Below are positions 9,946-19,164 of a DNA stretch of 64,000 nt, one piece after another; position 1 is the first letter of the stretch; the number at the start of each line of letters is the position of its first letter. The notes beneath the pieces were generated by a model. That model had not been told where the DNA came from, searched no databases, and saw nothing but the letters and a program-made list of their open reading frames with translations. This DNA is from DATBFG01 sp036558645 (lineage in GTDB: Bacteria; Acidobacteriota; Terriglobia; Terriglobales; Acidobacteriaceae), in contig DATBFG010000064.1 of the NCBI GenBank assembly GCA_036558645.1, forward strand, positions 10,148 through 74,147, in the 5' to 3' direction. A program made the translations under genes and the position numbers.

Positions 9946-12908
9946 TATCGCGATCCCCCTCCGGAATCCTTCGTAGACTTTTGCTCGCCCGGGCGCACGG
10001 GGGCGTCTATCCCTGCGTCAGCCTTGCCACTTCCCGGTTTCTGATTCCGACCGTTCGCGACGCTCGCGACGGATGATCGCGGCTTGTCGATTCCATTCAA
10101 TGGCACCGATACGTGTTCGTGGATCGACTGGCGCTCGTTATTATCTTCAGGATTCAAGAGGCGATACGGTCCCGTGATTGCCTGAGCGGACTCGTCGGCT
10201 TTAAATCGCAGATACCGCAACTCGTGCTCGTGAGCTTGCATGTCGTCTCCCAAGCCCTTGTAACAGAGCATGAGGTTGTAGTGCGCCTGCAAATCTTCGG
10301 GGTCGACGTCCATCACACCCTGCAGAACTTTTATCCCTTCGGCATATTTGCGCTGCAGGAAGAGTATGCGTCCCAGATCGTTTAATGCGACCCGGTCGCG
10401 CGGGTACTGTGCGATGACTTTTCGCAAGTGCTCTACAGCGCCACCGTAGTCGCCGTCATTGCGCAGCACTTTGGCATAAAAGAAATGTGCGCGAGCAAGG
10501 TCTGGACTCAAAGACAGCGCCTTTTCCAGCACTGTACGAGCCCGCTCCATATCGCCTTCCTGAACCGCAGCGCGCCCGAGATTCACCCACCCGTCTGGGT
10601 TCTTCGGATCGATCTCAGTCACTTTCTGCCATGCTGCCTGAGCAGCCTTTAGGTTCCCCTGCAAAAACAGGCCAATGCCGTAATCATTCCAGCGCTGCCA
10701 GTCCTCCGACTTCAGCATTGCGTTTGGCTGCGGCTCCGGCGCGCTATGCGGAGTTACCTGTAGCGTGACCTGGTCTTCCGCAACGGTGACAACCGGGAGA
10801 TCGGGAATCTTTTCTTCCTTTGCAGAAACGCCTTTCAACGGCGCGGTGAAAACGAATTTGCGGTCGTCAAAGCTTGGCGTGACCTCGGCTGGCTCAGTGG
10901 GATCCGGCATTCCTGCGAAAGAGAATTGCGTGTTCCACCAGGAAAATTTTCGATAGCAGAGACGCGCATGCAGTGTGATCTTGTCGCCAGAGTTATCGGG
11001 AACATGCAACCGGAAGTGTACGGTGTCGGCGGCGCCCGGTGGAATTAGCCGCACATAGACAACAGAACGTGTGGACCAGGCGTTGCGTTTGTTAATGCGG
11101 TTGCCATGCTCATCAACCTGCAACGAGCGGTAGAAGTGCGCACCCTTTTCCACTGGTCCTTTCCCAAGGTCCTCGACCATGCCGCTCCAAAAAATGGTTT
11201 GGCCCTTGTCGTCCGTACCTTTGAGTTCGAGCCATGTGTCGTACGCATCGACGGTGCCCCCGGGAAAGAAGTGCCCGACCTTCTTGGTTCGTACCACAAC
11301 ATCCACTCGGACCGTGTCTCCGCGTCGAACGGTCGGACTCACGCGGTTCAAAGGAGCGGTAACCGGAGCGACTTGCTCGGGTCCTTTTACTGAAACTTTT
11401 GACTCCGCTTCCTCGCCAACTGCGAACGTCGTTGCAAGTTCGTTCTGGCTTGAGGCGCTTGCCCTCAACTCAGCTCCGGCCGGGGACATCGCGAAGATGT
11501 CGACCGTCAGATTCTTGTCCTTTAGAAAGTCTTCCGTGATCTTTAGCTGTTCAGCGTCTTGGTTGGCGACAGGAATCGCGGTGTTGGCGGCCGGAAAGCG
11601 ATGCGAATGCACAAATCCGCCGATGTTGCCCATGTCAGCCGACTTGGTCAGAGGCATATGGCAGTCGGCGCATTGCGCGGGCTTTTGCGGATAATAAAAC
11701 GAGCGTGCACCCTGGCCCGAAATGCCACTGGCCTGCCAGTTGTCGTACTCGTTAAAGCCGCGGATCCAGCGGTAGTGGTTCACCGGAACATCGAGGTGCA
11801 CCTTATGACATGTCGAGCAGAATTCGGCAGTCTGCGTCTTCATAAAGGGCTTAAGGAAGACGCGACGGTGAGGTTCCGGATTTAACCTGATCACGAAGTC
11901 ATGAAACGCTAGCGCCACCGGATTCTTGGTCGCAGCCAATTCGTGGAGCTTTGGATACTCCAAATAAAAGTCACCCTGGCCCATGGTGCTCTTCACATCG
12001 GCGATCGAGTGACACATCATGCAGCCCAGCCCGGCCTGGGCCTCTGGTCGATGAACAATTTCTTTGATCGGGGTATCCATTAAGCCGCTGTAGAGGACTG
12101 CGGGATCATGACATCCGCCGCACCATTTCGAAGGCTTGGTGCCTATAGTGTCCTGCATGTACTCGATCGACTTGCGATACCACTGATTGTTAAACGACGA
12201 GAAGTGGTGAACCGAACTGAACCATTGGTTGTATATATCTTCGTGACATCGCTTGCAGGAGTCAGACTCCATGAAGTACTTACTGGGAATCTTCTGTCCC
12301 CCGTACACCTGCGCTGAACTAGGGAAAAACGGCCCCTGCGGCCCATCGCCTTCGGCGTTCATGTCTGCCGGCGGCAGTGGAGGGTTTTGAATCTTTGACC
12401 GCGTGTGCCAAGCATTCCGCAGATACCAGGAGCCAGCGCCAAGGCCTGCCAACACACCCAGGCAAAGGATTACGCGAATTGCTGCCGGAACGAAGCCCCG
12501 ACCTAACCAACCTCTCTTGCTTAGGGCCTCAGCCAAAAGCAAGCCAATCCCTGCGATGCAGACCTCGATATGCAGGTAGAGCCAGTTCCACTCCACGCGT
12601 GCGGTGCCGATCTTAATGAGAACGGCGCCTAGGATACCGCCGCCCAAGAGCAATATCCATCCCAGCCGACCCACAATTCCTGATTCACGGAACAATCGCG
12701 CGAGCCAGATAAGAATCCAGATGGTGGTAACCACGCCAACCACGGCGTGGGCTAAAACCACTCCTGCATAAATCAAATTCGGTTGCGGGAAGCTGAAGAG
12801 ATACGCGGCGCTCAGTGCTAAGAAAACGAGCAGCCCCAAAAAGATGCGCTTGCCTCGGAAAATCGGTAATGAAGTCGGCATCAGAACCAGATCGTCAGAC
12901 GGACCCAC
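9945..12908 (-). CDS. Membrane-anchored pentaheme cytochrome c with C-terminal TPR domain
   Basis: 987 aa from GTG 12908; ATG 12881 (MPTSLPIF) is an equally plausible start. About five transmembrane helices occupy 20-165. A heme domain follows with five CxxCH motifs at about 218 (CKRCH), 263 (CGGCH), 296 (CMMCH), 364 (CSTCH) and 413 (CADCH), plus extra His residues able to act as distal ligands. A beta-rich region (about 450-720) and four or five TPRs (about 745-905) come next, then a polar tail. The heme part resembles cytochrome c554/NapC-like multiheme domains and should face the periplasm, exchanging electrons with membrane quinols or partner proteins. The TPRs suggest docking of a partner, plausibly the FG-GAP products encoded just downstream. 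Electron donor and acceptor are unknown. Confidence 0.85.
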
Positions 12909-12972
12909 ACTCCGGCAGACATTGGGAAATCGCGGATCACCACGTTATCGAGTATGAGTAGAAAGACGAAAT

Positions 12973-13000
12973 AGTATAAAAGAATTATCGGGGCGGTCTA
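12973..13000 (-). promoter_or_regulatory. Candidate sigma-70-type promoter of the cytochrome operon
   Basis: Read on the minus strand, TAGACC (13000-12995) and TATACT (12978-12973) are separated by 16 bp. The -10 box is one base off consensus and the -35 box matches four of six. It overlaps the amidase stop codon and lies 65-90 bp upstream of the possible cytochrome starts. The local AT-richness contrasts with the flanking coding sequence. Unverified. Confidence 0.4.
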
Positions 13001-14410
13001 GATCGGCGGCTGACGCCACGTCTCCCGCACTCGCTCAACATACGTAGCAACCTCGAGCGCTAGTTCTTCCATCCACGGCTTAGCCACCACTTGCACGCCA
13101 ATCGGCAGCCCCTCATCGCTTTCACTGACAGGTGCGACAACCCCAGGCATGCCAAGCAGGTTGAACCACTCGGTGTAGCTCCAGGCGTCGAGGTAATGGA
13201 TGGCTTTGCCTTCGACGTTCCAAGTGCGTTCCCCGTGGCGGAAGGCTGGAATCGCTGCGGCTGGGCAAAGCAAGATCGGATACCGTTGCATTTGTTTGAA
13301 TACTTGCGTGCGCACAACGTCTCGCTGCAGCCAGGTATGGAGTAGCGACTGCGCCGTATGCGCCGGATCCGCGGCAGCCCAGGAATTGAATTGGCGCAAC
13401 ATCGGCGAAAGCTCGGATTCACACCCACAGGTCATTGGCCTCAGCAACATCTGCCCGGCAGTCCCAAAAATCTTCCACCAAAGGTCGCGCGCTATCTCGA
13501 GCCCCTCGGGCCGGAATTCTTCGACCACAAATCCCGCGGCCCTCAATGTATTTACCGCCTTATGTACTGCCTCGCGAGTTTCCCGCGTAACTGGAGTTCG
13601 TCCATCATCTTCGAAGTAGCCTATGCGCAATTTTTTGACCTCTTCGGTGGCTGGCCAGCGCAGTGGCACAGGCGCTGCAGATGGATCTCCGTCATCCGGC
13701 CCCTGCATCACCTCGAAAAGCAATTTCAAATCCGCCATGGTTCGGGCCATCGGTCCGACTACACCTATCAAAGCGAATGGACCGACCGATTCAGGACAAT
13801 GTCCTGTAGCTGGAATCCGGCCCGGCGTGGGTTTCAATCCGCAGATTCCGCTGAAGTGCGCAGGTACGCGAATCGATCCGCCGCCGTCACTGCCTACTCC
13901 CCCGGCAGAGCACCCGCTTGAGATCGCAGCCGCTTCCCCGCCGCTTGAACCACCCGGAGTTCGATCAGGATCCCAGGCACTGTTGGTGCGGCCATAGAGC
14001 AGGTTGTCGGTCTCCCATGCCATGAGCAGTTCGGGAGTGTTGGTGACACCGAGAATGATGGCGCCAGCCTCACGCAACCGAGTCACCAGCGGAGCGTCGC
14101 GCTGCGCGATACATCCTGCGCGCAACCTGGTTCCAGCCTCGAATGGAAATCCGGTCACCTCAATCGAACTCTTGATGCTAATCGGTATCCCGTGAAGTGG
14201 CCCGAGTTTCTCTCCTCGCATGACTGCTTCTTCGGCTACGCGCGCCTGTTTCCGCGCAGCGTCGGGATTGACCTTTACAAAGGCGTTCAATTGACGGTGG
14301 AGTCGCTCGATCCGAGAGAGGTGAGCTTCTACCAATTCAACTGGAGAGATTTTGCGGGTACGGATCTGTGCTGCCATCGTGACGGCAGGCAGGTAAGTAA
14401 GCTCAGCCAT
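12998..14410 (-). CDS. Amidase-signature family hydrolase
   Basis: 470 aa, typical length for the amidase-signature family. The catalytic triad is present: Lys80 (GIPISIKSSIEV), cis-Ser155 (TPGGSSGGEAA) and nucleophile Ser179 (GSDGGGSIRVPA). The family hydrolyses carboxylic amides; members include GatA, fatty-acid amide hydrolases and nylon-oligomer hydrolases. There are no gatB/gatC genes next to it and no glycine-rich GatA extras that I can see, so a general amidase is more likely than the tRNA amidotransferase subunit. No signal peptide, so cytoplasmic. It lies between a REC-PilZ gene (48 bp away) and the cytochrome operon, same strand. Substrate unknown. Confidence 0.88.
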   Translation of the reverse strand: MAELTYLPAVTMAAQIRTRKISPVELVEAHLSRIERLHRQLNAFVKVNPDAARKQARVAEEAVMRGEKLGPLHGIPISIKSSIEVTGFPFEAGTRLRAGCIAQRDAPLVTRLREAGAIILGVTNTPELLMAWETDNLLYGRTNSAWDPDRTPGGSSGGEAAAISSGCSAGGVGSDGGGSIRVPAHFSGICGLKPTPGRIPATGHCPESVGPFALIGVVGPMARTMADLKLLFEVMQGPDDGDPSAAPVPLRWPATEEVKKLRIGYFEDDGRTPVTRETREAVHKAVNTLRAAGFVVEEFRPEGLEIARDLWWKIFGTAGQMLLRPMTCGCESELSPMLRQFNSWAAADPAHTAQSLLHTWLQRDVVRTQVFKQMQRYPILLCPAAAIPAFRHGERTWNVEGKAIHYLDAWSYTEWFNLLGMPGVVAPVSESDEGLPIGVQVVAKPWMEELALEVATYVERVRETWRQPPI

Positions 14411-14458
14411 GAAGAGGGGAGTCTAGCACGTCACCAATTGGAGTCTGCGAGGAGGGTC

Positions 14459-15202
14459 TTAGATTGAAGCCGACGCGGCTCGAGTCTTGGCAGTGCGCTC
14501 ACGCGGGCGGCTGCTTTCGTGTACATCGCGTTTCTTTCTGCCGTGCTTTGCAATCCATTCTTTCAAGTGGCGTCTGGACCCCGCGTTCATTCCGGTAAAG
14601 AACATCCCTACACGGCCGTTGTCGTCGGCCCAAATCACATCACCGCTCCCATCTATCATGTTCGATGTTCCGGGAAGGACGAAGCGGAACGGGATGTCCG
14701 AGGTGACCGGAAGCGGCTCGCCAGTCTGCATCGCCAGGCCTTTCTCAGTGATATCGAGAACGATGGCCGGAAGAGCGGCGACGCCGAATTGCATGTATAC
14801 GAGAGTTTCGACTCTTTCCCGGCGTGCGCGCCTACGGTCGGGACGCATGAAGGCGCGAGCGGCGCGCAGCGAGCGCAGAAGGTGATCCTCATCCAGCGGC
14901 TTATACAGAACGAAATTAGCCCCAGACTGAAATGCACTGGCGATCGCAGTGGAGGCTCCGATCAGGGCGAACACCACAGGCCGCTTTTGCGGAGGAACCA
15001 GCCGCGCAAGGCGCGCAACCTGGGCAGCCGACGGTAAATCGAAATCAACTACCAAGGCGGAAAATCGTCCGCTTGCCAGGTTTTCAATAACATCTGATGC
15101 CGACAGGCAAGTCTCCTGTTCGATGTCGAGGCCATCCATGGCAGCCGCCAGCATTCGGAGCGAACGGTGTTCACGACACATCAGCAGCGCATTGAAATGC
15201 AT
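14459..15202 (-). CDS. Receiver-like/PilZ two-domain protein
   Basis: 247 aa. Residues 1-115 have a receiver-like fold pattern: VVDFDLP with Asp53/Asp55 after a beta-strand and YKPL with Lys101 near the end. The usual N-terminal acidic pair is not obvious (CREHRS), so phosphorylation is doubtful. Residues about 120-225 look like PilZ: an arginine cluster (RRRARRERVE) and DITEKG (150-155), the D/NxSxxG motif with Thr for Ser, both used to bind cyclic di-GMP. The C-terminus is Lys/Arg-rich. It is probably a cytoplasmic cyclic-di-GMP effector; the output partner is unknown. Start ATG 15202. Confidence 0.75.
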   Translation of the reverse strand: MHFNALLMCREHRSLRMLAAAMDGLDIEQETCLSASDVIENLASGRFSALVVDFDLPSAAQVARLARLVPPQKRPVVFALIGASTAIASAFQSGANFVLYKPLDEDHLLRSLRAARAFMRPDRRRARRERVETLVYMQFGVAALPAIVLDITEKGLAMQTGEPLPVTSDIPFRFVLPGTSNMIDGSGDVIWADDNGRVGMFFTGMNAGSRRHLKEWIAKHGRKKRDVHESSRPRERTAKTRAASASI

Positions 15203-15359
15203 GACAAGCGCAGATTACGGCTCGGTTCCCGGTGCGTAAAGTGACTGCGGTAATTAAGAGCACTCTTACCAGCAGCAAATCCCCTCACGCCGTGTTGAAA
15301 AACATAGGCTTTAAGGGATTACAAAATTGGCGAGGCGGTAACTCACCTTGAGAAGCCGC

Positions 15360-16076
15360 TTAGGCGCCCACCAGTTTTTCCAGGCCGGCTTTATTGCTGA
15401 TCAGAAGGGTAGACCCGCGCAACTGCGCGAGATGTTTCTCTCGAAATTCACCCAGCACGCGGGTCACGGTCTCGCGGGATGTGCCAATGAGCTGGGCTAT
15501 CTCTTCATGCGTTAGAGCCACCTTGATACGGATGCCCTCTTTGGTTTCCTCTCCATCAGCTGCCCATTCCAGCAGCAGTCGAGCCAGTTTCTCCGAAACC
15601 GAATGCGAGAGTCCCAGAGACCGGATCATCTCGTAGGCAGTTTCACAGTTGTGACTGAGGTGTTGAGCGGCATGGAGGCAGGCATCGCCGTGTTTCTGCA
15701 AAAAATTCAGGAAGTCGTCGCGTTTTACGAAGTCGAGCTGGCAGGGTTGCAAGGTCTCAGCCGTCAATTCGTACGGCTTTCCCGAAACTGTTGCATGCAG
15801 TCCCAGGACTTCCCCCGCGCTTGCGATACGAATGATCAGAGTCTTCCCGTCCCGCGATGTAGTCGAAAGCTTTACACGGCCACTGCAGATGATGTAAACG
15901 CCTCGCGGACTCTGACCCTCGACAAACAGCATCGCACCTTGGGGATAGGCGCTGGCGTATTTGATCCGTTCCAAAACCTCTAACGATGGCTTGGGGAGCT
16001 CGCAGAAAAATCCTGAATTACGCAACTTGCAGATCAGGCAGTTTTCGGTGATTTGCAAGCCGTAGGGCGAGCTCAT
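15360..16076 (-). CDS. Crp/Fnr-family transcriptional regulator with N-terminal cysteine cluster
   Basis: 238 aa from ATG 16076, which has GGGGAGGA upstream at good spacing; a TTG at 16085 would give three more residues but no spacing. The cyclic-nucleotide-binding-type beta roll spans about 25-125 and the winged helix is at the C-terminus, with recognition segment LTHEEIAQLIGTSRETVTRV. The N-terminus carries Cys13, Cys16 and Cys25 (CLIC...GFFC). Further cysteines at 64, 112, 133 and 144 could supply a fourth ligand. The spacing differs from classical FNR (CxxCx5C), but the arrangement suggests an iron-sulfur or thiol redox sensor. Targets are unknown. A possible self-binding site lies 24 bp upstream. 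Confidence 0.85.
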   Translation of the reverse strand: MSSPYGLQITENCLICKLRNSGFFCELPKPSLEVLERIKYASAYPQGAMLFVEGQSPRGVYIICSGRVKLSTTSRDGKTLIIRIASAGEVLGLHATVSGKPYELTAETLQPCQLDFVKRDDFLNFLQKHGDACLHAAQHLSHNCETAYEMIRSLGLSHSVSEKLARLLLEWAADGEETKEGIRIKVALTHEEIAQLIGTSRETVTRVLGEFREKHLAQLRGSTLLISNKAGLEKLVGA

Positions 16077-16446
16077 GCGGATCAATCCTCCCCAATGGCT
16101 TGGAATATATCACCTTGGTTTGCCTTTCCCTATATGCGGGGAGTGGAGTCGAATAACGATTGTCACTCACACAAACATAGAGGCTGAGAACGACGCTACC
16201 GCTCCCTTCCCGTTTCGGGAATCCCTTGCAAATTCTTACCTGCCATCTGCTGCTCCTTGCCAATTCTAATTTCTCGCTAACTTCAGTGTCTCCTGCCGAC
16301 AAGTACGGTGCATCGGGTAAATGCTCCAATTGGCCATACTTGGACCTGTATCAAAGGTGACCCTGGATTTGACAGGGCAGGAGTTGGGCCGAGCGCTTTG
16401 GTAATCTGCCCTTCGTGCCGTGTGCCCTGCCATAGTTATCGCAGCT
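16077..16446. other. Divergent intergenic region between the Crp/Fnr and PilZ genes
   Basis: 370 bp with no frame I consider coding. It must hold the divergent promoters. Apart from the Fnr-like palindrome noted separately I see no clear terminator, riboswitch or tRNA. Confidence 0.5.
16100..16113 (-). promoter_or_regulatory. FNR/CRP-box-like site upstream of the Crp/Fnr gene
   Basis: TTGGA-atat-ATCAC fits the TTGAT-N4-ATCAA scheme at seven of ten half-site positions. It lies 24 bp before the regulator's own ATG, where binding would block transcription, so autorepression is a reasonable guess. Short degenerate sites arise by chance. Confidence 0.25.
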
Positions 16447-16821
16447 ATGTCCTCGGCGATGCAGAAGCAACAGCCCGAGCGCCGTGCCCGGAGGGTCAAA
16501 CTGGCCGGATCGGTTCTCGTCCTCATATGCTTTGAAAATGGCCGGCAGCTCACCGCAAAGCTCCATCAACTCTCCGCCACCGGCGGACTCGTCCATGTGA
16601 CAAAACCGGTTGATGAGGGAATCAAGGTCGAACTCGTATTTCATATCGGAGCAACGATTCGCACGCGCGCTACGATGCTCTTTCCAATGTGGGCTACACA
16701 GGGTTGTCTACAGCCCTTCCAGTTCTGCGAGCTGGAGGAGTCCGATCGCAAGCAGCTCGAATCCCACTTGCACCAGTTTCTATCGCCTACCGAAGCCGCT
16801 GCACAGTCCGCATCGTCGTAG
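16447..16821 (+). CDS. Small PilZ-domain-like protein
   Basis: 124 aa from ATG 16447; ATG 16459 (MQKQQPERRARR) is also possible and the upstream frame opens at 16420. An arginine cluster QPERRARRVKLAG near the N-terminus is followed by HQLSATGGLVHV. The two match the RxxxR and xxSxxG elements of PilZ cyclic-di-GMP-binding domains, and the length equals a single domain. Residues about 25-105 are the predicted barrel; the tail is Ala/Ser-rich. It is the second PilZ-type gene within 2 kb, which suggests local second-messenger control. Effector target unknown. Confidence 0.6.
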   Translation: MSSAMQKQQPERRARRVKLAGSVLVLICFENGRQLTAKLHQLSATGGLVHVTKPVDEGIKVELVFHIGATIRTRATMLFPMWATQGCLQPFQFCELEESDRKQLESHLHQFLSPTEAAAQSASS

Positions 16822-16977
16822 GAAGTACCCCGCACGATCTAGCAATAGCCGTTCAGTTAAGTCCTGTCCTCCGCCACTAAGCAAAGTGCTTTCTTAGCGC
16901 CGAACTTGCATCCCCTTGCCACCGGGTATTACTCAAAAGAGAGTAGAATTTTTGCTCGATTAATATCAGGAGATTTC

Positions 16978-17355
16978 ATGGCACACCAGCACTCCCCTCG
17001 ATTTCTCAAGCTCGTCGAAGATTCGCGTCGTAAGGTCCGCGAGGTTACGGTCGACGACGTCAAGCAGAAGTTGGATCACGGTGAAAAGTTCTTGTTGGTG
17101 GACGTTCGTGAGGACAATGAATGGGACAGGGACCATCTCCCCGGCGCAGTCCACCTTGGGCGAGGAATTATCGAGCGTGACATTGAAGAGCGCGTTCCTG
17201 ATCTCAACGCACCGATGATTTTTTATTGCGGAGGCGGATTTCGTTCCGCCATGGTTGCCGACAACCTGCAAAAGATGGGCTATACAAACGTCTGGTCAAT
17301 GGATGGCGGCGTCCGCGGCTGGCGGGAAAAGGGATATCCATTTACAAAGGGTTAA
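16978..17355 (+). CDS. Single-domain rhodanese-like sulfurtransferase
   Basis: 125 aa from ATG 16978 with AGGAGA seven bases upstream; the longer frame opening at 16906 lacks this. One rhodanese domain spans about 20-120: FLLVDVREDNEWDRDHLPGA (start motif) and the active-site loop YCGGGFRS with Cys84 as persulfide carrier. It ends with MDGGVRGWREKGYP, the standard C-terminal motif. It is probably cytoplasmic, moving sulfane sulfur or detoxifying cyanide or sulfide; the acceptor is unknown. The gene overlaps the stop of the convergent pseudouridine synthase by 4 bp, so the two mRNAs are complementary at their 3' ends. Confidence 0.9.
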   Translation: MAHQHSPRFLKLVEDSRRKVREVTVDDVKQKLDHGEKFLLVDVREDNEWDRDHLPGAVHLGRGIIERDIEERVPDLNAPMIFYCGGGFRSAMVADNLQKMGYTNVWSMDGGVRGWREKGYPFTKG

Positions 17356-18134
17356 CCGGCATTTCGATTGGCCTTTGACTTGGCGGATGTCAAACACGCA
17401 TCGAGGGCGGCTTTTTCTTCCGCCGTAAGTTGCCGCAGTTGACCCTTGCCGAGCCTCCCCAAGGCAACTTGACCAATCCCGATTCTAACCAGCCGAATTA
17501 CTTCCGCTTCCAGGGCAGCCAGCATGCGCCTGATCTGCCGATTCTTTCCCTCATCGAGGATGATCTCCAGCCAGGTATTCTTTTCGCCGCTGCGCAAAAT
17601 CGACGCCTTTTTCGCTCGGAGCACTTCACCGCCGTTGACGGCAACTCCGTCCAGGAGCACATCGACAAAAGCCCGATCGGCCACGATATTCACCTGGACG
17701 TGATAGGTCTTTTCAACGTGAGATTCCGGTGCGAGCAATTCTGACGCCCATTCGCTGTCGTTTGTGAACAGCAACAGACCTTCACTCGCCTTGTCTAAGC
17801 GTCCGACTGGCGCAAGCCAACGTTGATCGTCATTCAGGAATTCATAAACGGTTCGGCGCCCCTTTTCGTCGCTGGCCGTAGTCACGACGCCGCGCGGTTT
17901 GTTCAGCATCCAGTAGGACTTCGTCTGGGCAACGACCTGCGCACCGTCGACTTCGATACGGTCTGTCGTCATATCGACAGGCGTCTCGGGATCCGTGCGC
18001 ACTCGTCCGTTCAGCCGTACCGAACCCGACTTGATCCTTGCAGTTGCCGAGGATCGCGAGCAGTAACCGAGCTTGGATAGGGCACGGGCGAGTCCAATTC
18101 GCCGAGACTTGCTCTGGGATTTCATCCGCAACAT
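17352..18134 (-). CDS. RsuA/RluB/RluE-family pseudouridine synthase
   Basis: About 260 aa from ATG 18134 (ATG 18125 or TTG 18167 are alternatives; none has a clear ribosome binding site). An N-terminal S4 RNA-binding domain (about 13-60, GLARALSKLGYCSRS) precedes the catalytic domain with GRLDKASEGLLLF, where Asp114 is the catalytic aspartate. YWMLNKPRGVVTT and the later DEGKNRQIRRMLAAL are hallmark motifs. The family modifies uridines in 16S or 23S rRNA; which site cannot be decided here, though RluB-type 23S modification is common for this length. Cytoplasmic. Confidence 0.9.
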   Translation of the reverse strand: MLRMKSQSKSRRIGLARALSKLGYCSRSSATARIKSGSVRLNGRVRTDPETPVDMTTDRIEVDGAQVVAQTKSYWMLNKPRGVVTTASDEKGRRTVYEFLNDDQRWLAPVGRLDKASEGLLLFTNDSEWASELLAPESHVEKTYHVQVNIVADRAFVDVLLDGVAVNGGEVLRAKKASILRSGEKNTWLEIILDEGKNRQIRRMLAALEAEVIRLVRIGIGQVALGRLGKGQLRQLTAEEKAALDACLTSAKSKANRNAG

Positions 18135-18339
18135 CTTACAAATATTAGTCTTGTGCTGCTTCAGCAATGCGGAGGAGACGCGGCCTCTGAGATCGGAGTG
18201 AAGGAATTACCTTCAAACGAGAAAAAGTCACCTAGCAGCAACTCACGAACTCGTTGCAATGATTGGAAAACGGGTTTTGGCATCCCGTATGCAGATTCAC
18301 TATCCAACAGCTCCACTCAATCCCATCAGGAGGTTCTGT

Positions 18340-18549
18340 ATGACTGAACAACCGAGTCGAGGTTGGGAAGAGCTCGCAAGAGCCGCACGTGTAGAACAGG
18401 ATCCCAAAAAGTTGCTGGACCTCGTGGAAGAACTCAACCGCGCACTGGAAGAGCGCATTACACCACCTCCGCCAGAAGGAGATAGCAACCGTTCCTTGTC
18501 AACGCACGCAAGCGTGTCTCGCACTGCTAGCTCGCTTGCCGTCTTCTGA
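18340..18549 (+). CDS. Small hypothetical protein
   Basis: 69 aa from ATG 18340, with a perfect AGGAGG seven bases upstream; the longer frame from 18259 is not needed. The N-terminal half (GWEELARAARVEQDPKKLLD) continues into a charged, amphipathic helix up to about residue 40. The rest is Pro/Ser-rich and probably disordered. I recall similar short proteins in other acidobacteria, but the function is unknown. Its last 23 bp overlap the convergent CGNR regulator gene. Confidence 0.65.
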   Translation: MTEQPSRGWEELARAARVEQDPKKLLDLVEELNRALEERITPPPPEGDSNRSLSTHASVSRTASSLAVF

Positions 18550-19102
18550 ACCGCCGTATTTTTGCACGATTTCCGCAAGCGCTCATTTCGCACCAACGGC
18601 GACTACCGTTGCGGCTTGTGTCCAGAAATAACCAGGTGCAAGTTTCACCCGCGCACTGCCGTATTCGGTCTGACGGGCTGAAAAGCAGCAGATCGGCCGC
18701 CGCTCGCGTAATTTCGAAGTGGAGCTGGCCTTCCGCATCGGCGCGACCGGGTTTCAATTGGTAGGCTCCACTTTCACGTTTCAGATGCGCGCTAGCCATT
18801 GTTGCCTGCAGATGCCGGTTGAAGGTTTCGAGCGCGTTCTTTCTCTTTGCCGAGGAAGCCGAAAATAGTTCGTAAATTGTTGCCCGAAGCTCTTTGAATC
18901 GCCCCAAGTCACCGTCGCCCGCTTCGAACTTTTTCAGCACTCCGGCTGCGTGTCCCCAGGCCAACAAATCCGCCCATGTCTCCAGATCATCCCCAGGGTC
19001 GATCTCGCCGAGGCTGTGCACAGTATTCGCGAAGTCCAGCGCGAGATTCCCGCCAACAAATTCGTAGTCCCGTCTTCTCTCTTCTGTAACCATCAATGCC
19101 AT
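18527..19102 (-). CDS. CGNR zinc-finger (ABATE-domain) transcriptional regulator
   Basis: 191 aa. The N-terminal region (about 12-140, FVGGNLALDFANTVHS) is the ABATE ligand-sensing-type domain. The C-terminus holds a CGNR zinc finger with Cys150, Cys155, Cys171 and Cys176, the signature CGNR at 176-179, and a basic end (AKIRRFRRRQAS) for DNA contact. Family members are predicted stress-responsive regulators. The gene is divergent from an epoxide hydrolase 63 bp away, with phased direct repeats between them, so it probably controls that enzyme and itself. Start ATG 19102; ATG 19093 is possible. Confidence 0.88.
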   Translation of the reverse strand: MALMVTEERRRDYEFVGGNLALDFANTVHSLGEIDPGDDLETWADLLAWGHAAGVLKKFEAGDGDLGRFKELRATIYELFSASSAKRKNALETFNRHLQATMASAHLKRESGAYQLKPGRADAEGQLHFEITRAAADLLLFSPSDRIRQCAGETCTWLFLDTSRNGSRRWCEMSACGNRAKIRRFRRRQAS

Positions 19103-19161
19103 ATTGACAGGTTACCATCTATTCGTCTATTGTAACCATCTATGTCGACAATAGGGGTTAC
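19086..19161. promoter_or_regulatory. Phased direct repeats, candidate operator of the CGNR regulator
   Basis: GTAACCATCAAT (19086-19097), GTTACCATCTAT (19111-19122) and GTAACCATCTAT (19132-19143) share a 12-bp core. The last two start 21 bp apart, about two DNA turns, and the first two start 25 bp apart. An inverse partial copy, ATAGGGGTTAC, ends at 19161 just before the hydrolase start. The set covers the divergent promoter region and the regulator's start codon. Confidence 0.55.
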
Positions 19162-19164
19162 GAA

